Position numbers and translations under genes: made by a program. The notes beneath the pieces are model-generated. The model ran no database searches, was not told the origin of the DNA, and saw only the letters and a program-made list of their open reading frames with translations. Below, piece by piece: positions 37,231-49,856 of a stretch of 64,000 nucleotides of DNA. The number at the start of each line of letters is the position of its first letter. Positions within the stretch are counted from its first letter, which is position 1. Origin of the DNA: Eremophila alpestris peregrina (Eukaryota > Chordata > Aves > Passeriformes > Alaudidae). Location: assembly GCA_009792885.1 (NCBI GenBank), contig WMCF01000066.1:2731891-2795890 (forward strand), given 5' to 3'.

Positions 37231-39791
37231 TTATGGGAGAAGGATGGAGTCACACCCACAAAACCCATCTGGGGCATGATGTCAGCACCAAACCCAAGTG
37301 CTGGTACCTATCAGATGTCCAGGAGGACTCTGTTTCTCTCTGCCCACTGCTAACTCTTCAGCCACCTTCTGAGACAGAGAGAAGAGGATCTGGTGCCAAC
37401 TCAAGTGACCCATCCTGGGTGAAGCCTCCTGGCCTCAAGCTGTATCCAGGCAGAGCTGCCCGAGGCATGGGAAGAGGCTCTTCAATGAGCTGCACCAAGC
37501 TGAAGGCAGTTGGCAAGCAGAGCAATCCACTGCTGTGATAAAATCTGTCTTTAAAGGAGCTCGGTGCCTTTTCTTTCTTTTCCGGGGGTTTTTTAATGCC
37601 GCTTGATACAAAGGGAAACACCCCAGCTGGTAAAAGATGAAGGAAACTTCTCTCATCACCTTTCCCATCACAGGCAGCTCAGGCACTCCGAGACACTTCT
37701 GCTACCTGCCAGAACCTTCACATCTGATTTCCCCGTGCCTCACGTTCAAAGCCGGGACGTCCCCGGGAGGCGACGCCGGAGCAGCCGCCAAGGGCTGACG
37801 GCAGCAGAAAGGGAAGCGCCAGAGCTGGGAAGGATCTGTCAGAGTTCTCCAGGCTCTCATCCAGCTGGGGCAGGCCTGTTGCTTTGCTGTAATTCTCCAG
37901 TGCTCTACCGAGTCAAATTTTAAATAGCTCAGATGATGGAGAGGGCCGTTGGAGGCTTCAAGTTCTCTCCAATGGGAGGATTTCTTACTCTGCAAAGTAA
38001 TTTACTCCCTAAGGGAACACCTCATGCTAGCTTCTGCCCACTTCTCCTCAGCTTCCAACATGATGGATCGTGTCCCTGTCTCTACCCCATCCCTCCTGCA
38101 GTGTCTTTTGGCAAACTCCTTTGCCCATCACAACCCCAGTGCTACCAAGCCAGTCAGAGCCAGCACACCCAGAGAAGCAGGAGCAGCACCAACATGGGGA
38201 GAAAAAACCCCTTTTCTACCAATCCCCAGCCATAAATTCAATTTGGGTGCCTCTCTGCTGGAACAAAAAGGAACATGCAGGGATATTACTGAGGTTGATT
38301 TAGAGCCACCAAGAACCATGTGTGACCAAGCACACCAGCCATGTGTGTCCTCACTTCTTCTTCATCTCACCAGGTTTTTAATTCCCTGAACCTTTTGGCT
38401 GGAAAAAAAAATTAAAAAAAGAAAAAACAATTCACCATCCCTTCTCATTACTAATCATTCCCATCAGCCTCCCAGGAAGCACTCTGGGGCCACTTGACCA
38501 TTAACAGGGCACTAAATGCAAGGCGGAGGAGGATGTATTAATATCTAATAAGAGTGATAGATGATCTCAGCCACTCGGGCTCAGGTACTCGTGGCAGGTA
38601 CTGGAGCTAATTTAAAATAATAATAATAATAACAACAATAATGGCAGCAGCAGCAGCAGCTGCTGCCTTCATTTTCCAAGTCAATTGATTCCTCAGCAGG
38701 AATGCCATCTTGACAGATTTATTTTGATCGAATTGTCTAATTGAATACAGTTCTTGTTTCCCTTCACTTTGTGACCTTTCACGCCTGTGAAATAAATGCA
38801 ATTTGGTGAATTATTCCTCAGCATCAAACTCAGCTCCTCCAGGGCTGTGGTGTCTGCCTCATGTTACCAGTTTGCCAACAGAACACTATCAAAGGATGCC
38901 AGTGCAAAGGAGGTGCCCAGGCTTGGGCGCTCTGCCAGGATTTCATTTCCACTTCCACTTTTAAAAACGTTTAATTAAAAAAAACAACTATAAGAGGTTT
39001 GCAAGAAGCACAAACAAACATCCTGGCTGCTGGGGCAGATTTTATTTTCTGCCTGTTCATGTCCCCAGCATTTCCTGTACCACAGCTCCTTCCAGTTTAA
39101 TGGAAGATTTGCTCCCAGTCCTACGATGCTGCTGGAATAAGATGTACCAAGCTCTTCCCTTCATCCAGCAGAGACACGGGCTCCAACCCCCAGCAGCCAT
39201 TCATCCAACTTCACCTCCTCCCCAGGCCCTCCCAGCTCCTGCCTGGGATGTTCTGATGTGCCAGATACGAGACGATGCGTCCCATAAATTTCACAAGAAC
39301 AAGTATCAAAGATTAAAAATAACTAAGCCACGTCCCTCGCAGACAAACGCGCTGTCTGCGCGCCAAGAGAGGTCCTGGTGAGAAGAGTTGCAGCTGAATC
39401 TTTTATAATAATATCAATCAATATTAAAAATGAATGGCCTGCTCAATTTTTAAAGCATCTTAAATTAATCTTTAAACACAACTATTTTGCTTAAACCAAA
39501 GGCTTTTGGTAGCCTGAGAATGGTATTTCCATCTGCTCCCCCGGGCTCGTGCCAGGTAGCTAGAATAGGTCTAATAAATAAGCAAATAATATACATCCAG
39601 CACAATTCCCTTGAACCTCAGAAGGGGGAAAATGCAGAATTTACTGCTAAATTCATTATTGACTTAGCTGCAAAAAACATCTTTATCAGTGCATTATGAG
39701 AGGCCCTATCGAGACTATTAAAGCTGCTAAATCCACTGGGTTTAGGCTGGATAACAAACCTGGCTGCTACCCCTGGAGATCAGGCTCAGAG
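37231..39791. other. Intronic stretch without genes
   Basis: It holds a compound trinucleotide repeat at 38616-38667 (listed separately) and an AT-rich block at 39380-39720 that may be conserved. The rest is unique DNA. Confidence 0.55.
38616..38667. repeat. Compound AAT and CAG trinucleotide microsatellite
   Basis: An AATAATAATAATAATAAC array with an AACAAC interruption passes directly into five CAG units followed by CTGCTGCC. The CAG/CTG end is self-complementary and could form a small hairpin. Confidence 0.92.
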
Positions 39792-40010
39792 ACCACAGAG
39801 CCACTTAGGCTGGAAAAGACCTCTCAGATTGAGTCCAAAATCTGACTGATCCCCCCCTTGTCACCCAGCCCAGAGCACTGAGTGCCACCTCCAGTCCTTC
39901 CTTGAACACCTCCAGGGATGGGGACTCCACCACCTCCCTGAGCAGCTCACTCCAATGTCTAACAATCCTTTCTGATGTCCAATCTGAACCTCCTCTGCTG
40001 CAACTGAGGC
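39792..40010 (-). mobile_element. CR1 LINE fragment, 3' end
   Basis: On the plus strand: CCACTTAGGCTGGAAAAGAC, CTCTCAGATTGAGTCCAAAA, AGTCCTTCCTTGAACACCTC, CAGGGATGGGGACTCCACCA, CCTCTGCTGCAACTGAGGC. This is the reverse complement of the CR1 3' region. The ATTCTATG tail is decayed (GACCACAGAGCCACTTAG). Confidence 0.92.
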
Positions 40011-43000
40011 TGATAAAGAGAGGAATGGGGGCACAGGGAGGGCATGGGACTACAGTGAAGTTAGGTTGAACCCATCTAATCTGCTCCAACAAACACCTGC
40101 ACCTAAACAAATCAAAATTTGGACATTACTCCCATGCTCCATGGGCTGCCCCAGAATCTCAAGAGCTTTCCCAGCACAGGAAAAGCCACTTAGGCAGGCA
40201 GTGAGCTCCCCAGTGCCAATGTTTTTAATATATTCAGAAGAATGTGGCATTTCTGATGGCAAGACTTCTGCCTCACTTGCCGTTTAATGTTAAGAGGCTT
40301 GTACAGTCAGCAGCGTTTAAAGAGTAATGACTGTTTTCATGGTAAATGCTCTGTTAAATAACCCAGGATTATTGTGTTGTGTTATTGCATATATAAAATG
40401 GCATTTCAAAAAAAATAATAATTGTTTTAGAACTAATTGATGTTTTTAACCGGCTCCGTGTGTGGAATTTTTTATTTGGCAGAGGGTTGGGCTGCTGTCA
40501 GGAAGAGGCAATAAAGGCAGGGATGCTTTGACCTGCCAAACTCACTCTTGTCTAGGCTTTGTATGGTTCGGGTGCTGCTTGTGGATGAGCAATGAGGTCT
40601 AAAATGCAAAATTTAGCCACAGGCAGGCACCTCTGCACCCCAAACCTGAGGGTCTACCCACGGCTGGAGCATCCCTTGTCCACACATGGTCAGTGAGACA
40701 CCAGAGATCCACGGTGCCAGCAGCACCCCTGCCTCCAGTCTGCAAATCTCCTTCTCCCAGCCCCCCGGCTTTGGTGGATTGTCCATGTGGTGACACTTCA
40801 GAGCCATCCAAATCTCCCTGGGGGTGACACACCCCCCTCCCCTGCTCCCCAGTGTTATTTCTGCAGACAGCAAGGTAGAACCGCCCTAATGCTCAGGCTG
40901 ATGAATCACTGGTGAGCAATCCTGCTGCGGGAGTTTAACTCTGATCATTCCAGAAGGGATTAGGATGGCTCAGCTCCTTCCCCGCACCCACCTCCCGCAA
41001 GGGCATTGTCCTCGCCACATCCTCAGCAAAGCCATCACGTCTTTTCTCCCATCACACGGTGATTTTGGCACCTACCACAGCCCTGCCCTGCTCAGCTGAG
41101 CACAAACATTCAGTGACCGTGGCTGCCGAGAGCCCAAACGCTGTTTGCACCCCTCGGAGTCCGTGGGTGTTTCAACCCTCACTCCAAGGGTGGGGAAGTG
41201 CTCCTGCCTCTCCAAATAGGAGCCTCTGAGCTCCTCTGACAGCAGCTGACCCCTGTCTGGAGACCCACTGGAGCAGACAGAAGCACTGGCAGCTCCTGAA
41301 GCTTCAGAGAGGCAGTGACTTAGGGGATGTGCAGGTAATTACAGCAGCTCTCGGAGCTTCTGGAAGGGAGAGCAGAGCCAGCAGAGCTCACAGTTAAAAA
41401 CCTCGACCATCTCCTAAGATCCCTGAGTCCACACATGAGCCCGTTGCCAGCACACTCAGATCACAGGGTGAGAGCAAGGGGTGACACACACCTCCCAAAG
41501 AGACCCGGGGTGTCACTGAGTGTCATCCCTTGCAATCTGGCAGTTCATTAACTCAGAGGAGTCCTCAGCATCTCTCAGAGCACCACGAACCACATCACAA
41601 CAGCTTATAACAAACCAGAGACCTGTAGTGCAGAGGCCAAAAGCCACCAGCTCTGAATCATCACAGGGAAGGAGGGATGAAAGCCACCACCGTGCCCCAG
41701 ACCCTCACAGCAGCAGGGAACGGGTAAAAGGAGAATGTTTAAATGAAGCACACGATGAGGTTTGCAGACGGGCAGGGAGGAAAGCTCTGCACTCCTCCAG
41801 CATGGGAGGGACAGCACAAAAATAATTGGGCTGAAAAAGCTAAGGGAAGACTGGCCAGAGCAGGAGAGTTCAAGACCTGGAGCCTGCTGGTTTGAAGTTG
41901 TTCCTCATTTTCAGAAGTCACTCCCAGGTCTGTCTTTGCTCAGCCATCTGCCTCACACCAGCACTCAGGGTGGACTCTGTGGACAGTCCTAGACCTGGCA
42001 TCCTCAGGGCTGACCAAACTCACCCATTGCTGTAATAAGAGTTGCCACCTTCTGCTACAGCTTTTCCCAGCCCCTAAAGACAAACTTGATCTGATCTGGG
42101 AGGCCACATCTTGCTTTAGGAATCGTGGAAAGGTGACAGGAGTCATCCCCTTTCTTAGCATCACCCCATGCTCTGCTCACGTCCTGTGATGCTACAGCAG
42201 CTGCACAGCCCAGGAGGTGCTGGTTAAATGCAGCTCTGTGTTCTCTAACAGTGCCAATAATATTGCTGGCTGCACACACAGACTCTATAAAACAAGATAC
42301 AGACATGAGAACCTGAGGCCAAAACAGTCTCACCATCATTTTCTCCCAACCCCACTCTCTGCAAAACCCAGAGAACCCTGTCCCTCACACAGGACAGCTC
42401 CTCAGTTCATTCTTTTCTTCTTCAGAGGGAGCCTTTTCCAGCTCCTGGGGCTCTGTCTGAACCCTTTCCCTCCCTTGGAGGCACCTGGATCCCAGAAGGA
42501 CACTGCCCTAATGGGTTACATCTCATTACTGTGACTGCAATGTCAAACCACGTCTCCCTCTCCCTTCAGCATCTGTCTCCACGGTATCCAAGTGCCTCAG
42601 ATGAGTAGAAAAGTCCCTTTGTGTGTTTTCCCAACCCTTGGCTGTACAAGTACCGTTTAATCAAGCTCAGTAATGAAGGCAGAAATGAGCCAGAACAGGC
42701 TGTGCTGCCACAGGCAGGATCAGCACAGACTTTGAATCAGAGGTGGGGGCTGACCCTGCTCCCCACAGGTGACAAAGGGGACAGGAGCAGCAATGGGGTC
42801 AGGCACCTCTGTGATGTTCCAAAGGATCCAAGCAGCCCCAAAGTGCCACACAGCCCATGGGCACATCAGCTGTAACACAAGTGCATGTGGTAAATCCCAA
42901 AGCTGTCCCCAAACATTAACACTGTGGGATATTTAATTCTCCAAGGTTCCCAGGCTCGAGTTTAACCCTCCACAAAAGCAACACTTGCCTCAGGACCCCT

Positions 43001-43620
43001 AAAAGATATTTAGGGCACAAAGTCTGTGCTTTGGAGTGTACTCCTGCCTGGCACTGCAAGCCCAGATGCTGCTGCCAGCTCCCAGGCTCACTTCTGAACG
43101 TGGTGCCTGCTCTCTGGGTTTGGCTTTCTCCCTCTCTCCAGGATCCTCCTCGCATGGATGCTGTCAGCATGTGCTTTAATTAGCACTTCCCTCCAGCCTG
43201 GCCAACTCCTGCTTCCAGCATTTGTAAGATGACTTCCCCATCTGTAAATCAGGCAGCAGAAGACATCTCTCCCTCCCACACCATCCCTGACATGAGTTCT
43301 GCCCTGCTGAGCATCCATCAGACGCTGTGAGGGGAGTCACACACCTGATGGAAGGTGTTTGGGACATGCAGCTTTCCTAAAACCAACTCCTCTGGCCAGA
43401 GCTCTCTCCATGTCTGGTGTCACACTGTCAAATTCCACCACTTGCTACTGTTCCCTCTCTGCTCAAACCTGCCAGTCCTGGAAATGTGATTGCATGAAGA
43501 TCTCACCTTGTGCAGAGCTGAAGTGCAGGTGGGGAGCTGTAGGGACACTGTTAAAAGTGTGCAACCACGATCTGAGATCATCTTAGAAAAGCAACAAAGC
43601 AAATAAAAGTCACTTCAAAA
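40011..43620. other. Intronic stretch without genes
   Basis: Positions 40290-40460 are AT-rich with TTATTGCATATATAAAATGG and GAACTAATTGATG. The remainder is unique, CpG-poor DNA. No exon is seen. Confidence 0.55.
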
Positions 43621-43724
43621 CATAGAATCCCAGAATGATTTGGTGTGGGAAGAGACCTTAAAGCTCATCTTGTTCCAAGCCCTGCCATGGGCAGCGTACC
43701 TTCCACTCTCCCAAGTTGCTCAAA
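43621..43724 (-). mobile_element. CR1 LINE tail fragment
   Basis: The plus strand begins CATAGAATCCCAGAATGATT, then GTGTGGGAAGAGACCTTAAA, GCTCATCTTGTTCCAAGCCC, TGCCATGGGCAG and CTTCCACTCTCCCAAGTTGC. These are the last about 100 bp of a CR1 copy in minus orientation. A C11 run follows at 43765-43775. Confidence 0.92.
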
Positions 43725-45123
43725 TAATCTATAATTTAACTAATCAAAATACGTGGGTTTTGGTCCCCCCCCCCCATAGTCAGGCTGCCCCTCCTCTTCA
43801 GAATGAGTAACCATTACTATCACTACTAGGGAATTACTATTTCCCCCTAATCAAGAGGAAGGAGAAACACATTTACAGCCTGTGCTACACAGGTGCAAAA
43901 GACTCCAAGTAACTTTTATTTCTTGGAAAAGCACGTTCATGATCCTGCTGCTGCCATAAAACTCCCTCAAGGTGTTCTGGGCAGGGACTATCTCCGTGCT
44001 GTACACTCACACAGTGCCTGTCCCAGCCTCCAGGCCCTACTACAATATAAATAATGATAATCCCTCACTCAGCAATACAATGAAGCACTTGCACGGTATT
44101 AAAAATTATTTAAAATTCATAGCTACATTGGGAAATTATTCAGTAAACTCTAATTACTTATCAAAAGCAACGATGATAGTTTTAAGGAGAAGGAGTGCCC
44201 ATAAATACAGAGCCATAAATAAACTGCTTCTCGGTAGCACGAATTAATTTGTATTTAATTGCTAGAAATTGCTATCAATTACTAAACATTCCTTGCAGAA
44301 TAGGCAAATTCTTTTAAGAACAATTTCAATTGCTAATTGACAGTCTCATTTTTAAAAAATTTCTCATCTTTCTCATCTCTGCTCCTGCCAAGTGCAGGAG
44401 ATCACCCAGCCAGTGAGGTTCTGCACTTTTGGGGGGAAAAAAAGAGACCTGTGAGGAGCCAAGGAGCTGCTCAGGCTTCAGGAGGTTTTACCACCTGTAA
44501 AACCCTGAAGAGACAGAGAAACATCCCTGACATAGCAAGGAGAGTGATTCCTTGCCAATGATTGAAAGGAGGGAACTGAGAGCTGAGTTCCACATCCAGG
44601 GTGACAAACACCTCCCAGGGACTGTGCATGTCCCCTGAATGGCACAGCAAAGGCACGGCAGATGCTGAGGGAGGCTCTCTGTGCTCCACTGCTCCTGTCC
44701 AGAGGCAGGGAGGCTGCAGGAGGATGCTCCTGCCGAGTGGCAGGACACGAGCCCAGCCGCACGCCTGGCTGTCGCTTCCCGCCATCGCTCCTGACTCATC
44801 TTCTGGTGTTTTCTGCTTTGCTGTTGGCATAACATCCCATCAGCACAGTTAATTACATCCACGCTGAGTGTGAAGGACAGGCTGAGTCTCGCAAGGAGCC
44901 GGCGGCTGTGCAATCCTTCCCGCTGCTCGCGCAAAACAGCTTCCATGGATGCTGACAAACCGCGGCGCGGGGCTGCCATGTGCGAGACGGCAGCTCCCGA
45001 GGGAGCTCCTCCCTGCAGCACCACGATTCGGGACTGATCTCATCCCCACAGCCCTCTGAGTTCCCCCAGTGTCCTTGCTGGGAGCTCAGACTTGTGGCTG
45101 CAAACATTTTGTGTTGGGGATGT
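43725..45123. other. Intronic stretch without genes
   Basis: Positions 44040-44345 are a dense AT-rich block with TAAT/ATTA cores (AATTATTTAAAATTCATAGC, CGAATTAATTTGTATTTAAT), a candidate conserved element. The part at 44740-45000 is a little richer in CpG, but no exon is recognised. Confidence 0.55.
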
Positions 45124-45253
45124 TCCATCTCAAGTGTCCAGGCTGGAGCAAACCGGGATAGTGGAAGGTTTCCCTGCCAGTGGGACGTGAATTGAGCTTT
45201 CATTTCATGAAATTATTTGGTTCCAACCCAGACCATTCTGGAATTCTCTGATC
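45124..45253 (+). mobile_element. CR1 LINE fragment, short decayed 3' end
   Basis: CAAGTGTCCAGGCTGGAGCA, ACCGGGATAGTGGAAGGTTT, CCCTGCCAGTGGGACGTG, GGTTCCAACCCAGACCATTC and the tail TGGAATTCTCTGATC mark an eroded CR1 end. Divergence is higher than in the other copies, suggesting an older insertion. Confidence 0.85.
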
Positions 45254-48200
45254 TCCCTGACCCTCATTGCCCAAACAGAGGTTACACAAACTCCCAAAAT
45301 AGTTTGCTGGAAGCACAAAATGCAGGAAAAACATCTGCCCTCTGCCAGCAGAGAAACCCCCGGCACAAAAAGCCCTGCTCCCACCCAAATCCACCCTGCT
45401 GGTGGAGGCACTGGTACATCCACAGGTGAGAGCAGGCTGGAAGCAGAGGAGGGTGCTGGGAAGAGCTGCTCATGTCTACAGCTCAATTAAAGAGAGACCC
45501 AGGGTCTCCAGGACTGTCAATCCAGCTCCATCACCGTCCCCCCAGGAGCGGGCTGACAGTCACAGGGAGCCATGTGCCAGCCATGACAAGCAAACCAAGT
45601 GACACACACATCTCCTGCTTACAATAACAGCCCTTCCGTGTCTAATCCATCATATTCGATGCAGATCTCTTACCCTGAAGTGTTGTCAATGAGGATTTAA
45701 TTTAGTGCTAATTAGACAAATATTGCATGTTGAACAGCCATTGATTATTAAGAGACAGGGAGCGTGGCTCAGCTCAGCAGTGTGCATGGACACGCTGGAT
45801 TATATCTGGGATGAGGCTGGTAAATGTCTTGCTGTTTCTAATCATCAGATAGTAATTAACGTCCAATAACTTGTAACTTGGTTTATCATTATAGATTTAG
45901 GAAGGCAGTAATAATACTGTATGCTAATTAAATATCAATTGATTATTTAAGGCATATAATGATTTAGCAGCAAGGTAATAGATATACGCAGTTGTTAAAG
46001 TTTAATATCCATCACGCAGCATTCTCTTGTTCTATTAAGTTAGTGTTTAATGAAAAGGAGTGTTGTTACTGTAGGAAACTTTTGGATGGGAGTGTCCAAA
46101 ATGTTTGACAGCATGCAAGGTTCAGAGTCTCTCAAAGGAACAAAAAGTGAGAAGTTTGGAGCCTCAGGTGAAGTGAGGTCAAACAAGAGGTGGTGGCAGA
46201 GCCCAAGGCACTCCTAAACCTCCTATCTGACATTTTGCATCTCAGCTTTCCCCTCAATCCATGCAACCCTCACCCAAAAAGAAACACAAGTTGTCAATTC
46301 CCTGCTGGGATAAAACTTTCAAACCCCAGCCCAGAACCTCCTGGAATTCCCACCAGCCCTCAGGGCAGCCTCATCCAACTGGAGGACATGCACGAGAAGC
46401 TGAAGTTTGGAGCAAACTTCCCTAAATAATAATGGGCTAAAAATAATTGGAGCCCTGCCACCCCCTGTCCCACAGTACCTGCCCCCAGAGCTGCCTCTCC
46501 TCCCCAGGATGGGATCTGACCCCACACCCAGCACCAGTGATTTGGGAGAGTTGGGAAGACTGAGCTCCTTCCCACATGAGAGATAAAACCAGAGATGAGA
46601 GACAGAAGCCCAGCATCTGAAAGGGAAAAGATAAATGGCTTCTAAAGGGAAATAACCTGCTGGACTCCATGGGTTTGGCAGCACCCTGCTAAGTGCAGCA
46701 TCAGTCTTGAAAACCGCTTGCTGCTGCAAGCTCAGCAATCGTAGGGCAAAGCACAGGATTGAGTGAGTGAGGCCGAGCAGATGTCAGGGCTCCTTCCCAG
46801 AGGGAGCCCACGGCCCAGGACCATCTGGTTTTGGCCACCCTGGATGGTTCCCAGCCTGGGGAGGTGGGCTAGGAGAGAGATGGAGCAGGGAGAACACCTT
46901 TCGGTGCACAGAGCTGTTTCCTGTAGGCGGGCTGGCCTCGTCGCTGATTTACCAGGCAATAAAAGCAAAATCAAGGAAAATGCCTCAACTGCACCCCTGA
47001 GAGTGTCCAACCTCAGTTATAGAGTCTGGGCAGGCCCCAGCTGCCTCCTAAAAGCTTGTCTTGTACACAATGGGTCTGACGTGACTGGGGAAGGGGTCCA
47101 GAGATGGCTGGCTCTGTGATGGGTGCTGGAGCATGACACCCACAGCAAGGAGAGGAGGAAAAGTGCTGCTGCTTGGGAACACCACAGAAAAAGGCAGCAG
47201 GAGGCAGCAGGATGAGGCCAGCACCCATCCTGCAGCAGGCTGGAAAACCCCATTGCATGGAAGGAAAATCAATCCGCTCCATCACGGACCTTCCCACTCG
47301 GGGCACCAGGGGATGGGGCCTACAATGACACATCAGCAACTGCACATCTCTGCTTCAGAAACCTCCAGAGTCCTTGGTGGCATCCCAAAATGTCAGTGCT
47401 GCAGCACAATGATGCTATGAACAGGCACACTCCTGCACAGGCAGATTCAGGACATAAAGCCAGTTCCCCAAGCTCTCTGTGCCATCCAGCAGGATGTTAC
47501 CAGCCAGCTGCAGCCTGAAAGTACTGCAGAAATGGATTTTCCTACCAGCTGGGAATGGATTTTAGACTGGGCTGGGTCTCAGAAGCAGGGAAGCACCTTA
47601 GAACTCCCAGCCTGCTGCCTTACAGCCATCCCAGACAGCGATTCCCACCTGAGGTTTCCCTCTTGCTCACAGGGCAGCAGCTCCAGCCTTGCCTGGGTCA
47701 CCATCTGAGGCACCTCCTGCTTCTCCTCTGCCCTCCAAGCTCCTTACTCCATGGTACAGACAAGATTTGATTCGTCTGACACAATTTCTCCTTGACAAAT
47801 CTCTGCTGGCTGTGGCACAGCGTGTCTGTTCTAGCTGATCACAAATAATTTTGCTTGTTTACTCCAGAGCTTTGTCAGGATGGAAGGTGAGCAATCTCCT
47901 ACAATAGTTTCTCCCCCTTTTCTACACCAACCACCGTATTTGCCCTTCCCCTGGAGCATTCCCTGCCCTCTGGGATGAGCAGCAGCGGTCCTGACATCAC
48001 TCCAGCCCCTTCCCTGCACAGCCAAGCAGGAACAGCATCAGCCCAGGTGATTTACACCAGAACTCCAGCCAGAGAGCTGAGCAAAGGCTGAGAGAAACCC
48101 CTCTAAAATAGTTTTGCAGCGGAGTTTACCCGAGCTGCAGCAGGCAACAAAAGAAACGTCAAGAGCAATGAGACGAGGCAGGGGAGGCGTCGTAGCAGAT

Positions 48201-49669
48201 AAAGGGTTCTTCAGGTATGAGACAAAACCAGCTTTGGAAACCTCGCAGAAGTGAGTTTAAAGTCTCCAGAGGATATCAATTGAGAGTCTGTCACTTGGTG
48301 TCAGGATAACTTTCTGGACAGCTCTCGGAGCTTGTTAAGCTCTTGCTTGGGCTGCATTTGAGCTCTGGTGGCAGCGCTGTCTGCGAGCACCAGCACTGAA
48401 ACCAGACAGGAAAAAGATCTGCTGAGTCCATACAGCTTTTCCATTATCCCTCCCAAATTCCCCACCACAACCTGCAGCACCCCACTGGTGTCAGGGATAG
48501 GGAGCTCAGACAGTGTCGCCCCAAGACACACTCCCTCAAGGAGAGGATGTCTCTAAGCAGGGGCAACACTGTGAAATTGGGCTCCTCTCACCCCAAAACA
48601 AGGGCTGGGGGGTCCAGGAGGGATTTGTGGGCACAGGTTGGGAAATGCAGGATGAGGCAGCAGCCTGTATAAAGCAGGTGGCCAAAGCAGACGGTCGTAA
48701 CACTGTCTCAGCATCACAATCTATGGCTCTGGGTAGGAAATAGCCACTTCCCCCACAGCAATCATTTCATCAAAAACCCTGCAAGACTCCTGCTGTTCCC
48801 ACTAGCCCTGGATCCCTAACTTTAATTAAGTCCAAAGAGCCTTCCCGCAAGAACAAGGGAGGAGAGGGTGACTCAGACAGCGATGGGACCAGTCAGTGCA
48901 ATTATCATACAGTTAAGAATATTAATTAAAACCAGCCCTCCCCCCAGTTTAAAAAAAAAGGCAAACTAATCAATTCTACTTAAAGGAATATATGGGGGTG
49001 AGGAGAAGGAGCAGGGAGGATGACAGAGACAGAGATGGGACGCAGTGTGAATGCTAAGAGCTTCCCACCGTGGCCGCTGCCGCAGTCAGCCCCAGGCCTG
49101 GCTGCTTCCAACACTTACTCAGAGTCTCCTCAGAAACGGGCTCAATCTTTCCTTCTACCTGCTGCTGCATCAGAGCAGCTCCTGTGATCACACAGAGGAC
49201 TTTAAATCTCTGCTTTAACTGCCTTGATTGAATTAAATGCAGCACCACGGTAAAGCAGGCTCTTCATTTCAGGTACGAGCACGGAGCCCTCGCTCTCCCG
49301 CTAACGGCGCTCTGCCTCTCTCGGAAATGATGAGTTGCTCATGGGTTATGCTCTTTAAGAAAGGGGAAAAAAAAAAAAGTCATCTGATAAAGTGGGTTAT
49401 AAAACCGGTGGTGGTAATAAACGGAGAGCAAGGAGGCTGATGCAAAGGCAGAAGGCAGAACCTGCTGTAGGGACACAAGAGCTGAACCATGATTAATACA
49501 CGACCATGGGTGACAGCTCAGGAGCAGCGCAGGTGCCACCCACGACACAGGGGACAGCAACAGCAGAGGGAAGTCACCCAGACAGCAGAGGGAGGGTGTC
49601 AGGGGAGGATGTTGAGTGACTGGCTCCCAAGTGTTGAAGCTGAGGGAGTGGAGGTGCCTGGTAGGCACC
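45254..49669. other. Intronic stretch without genes
   Basis: The block at 45630-46080 is very AT-rich and dense in homeodomain-type motifs (see findings). Positions 48880-48990 are AT-rich as well. Otherwise this is unique DNA without exons. Confidence 0.55.
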
Positions 49670-49856
49670 TTTGGCTCAAGCGCCTGCAGCCTGTCAGTGG
49701 AGATGTTTCCAGCACTGCAATGCAGCAGGGATAAAACCCAGCCAAGGTTTCCAGGCAGGATCAACCCACCAGGATGGCCAACCATGGCCTGCCAGTGATG
49801 CTCCCACAGCAACCCCAATGAGCAGTGTACACAAAAAGCCAAGACTCAATAGCATT
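49670..49856. repeat. Unclassified dispersed repeat, copy A
   Basis: TTTGGCTCA, GGAGATGTTTCCA, then AGGTTTCCAGGCAGGATCAA, CCCACCAGGATGGCCAACCA, AATGAGCAGTG and AGCCAAGACTCAATAGCATT recur in the same order and orientation at 54.59 kb. It does not resemble the CR1 consensus regions I know. Copy A has two insertions of about 20 bp relative to copy B. Confidence 0.75.

Noticed and set aside
39487..39699. Small plus-strand ORF of 70 codons in an AT-rich block
   Set aside because: No signal peptide, domain or splice context; the block is better explained as a non-coding element.
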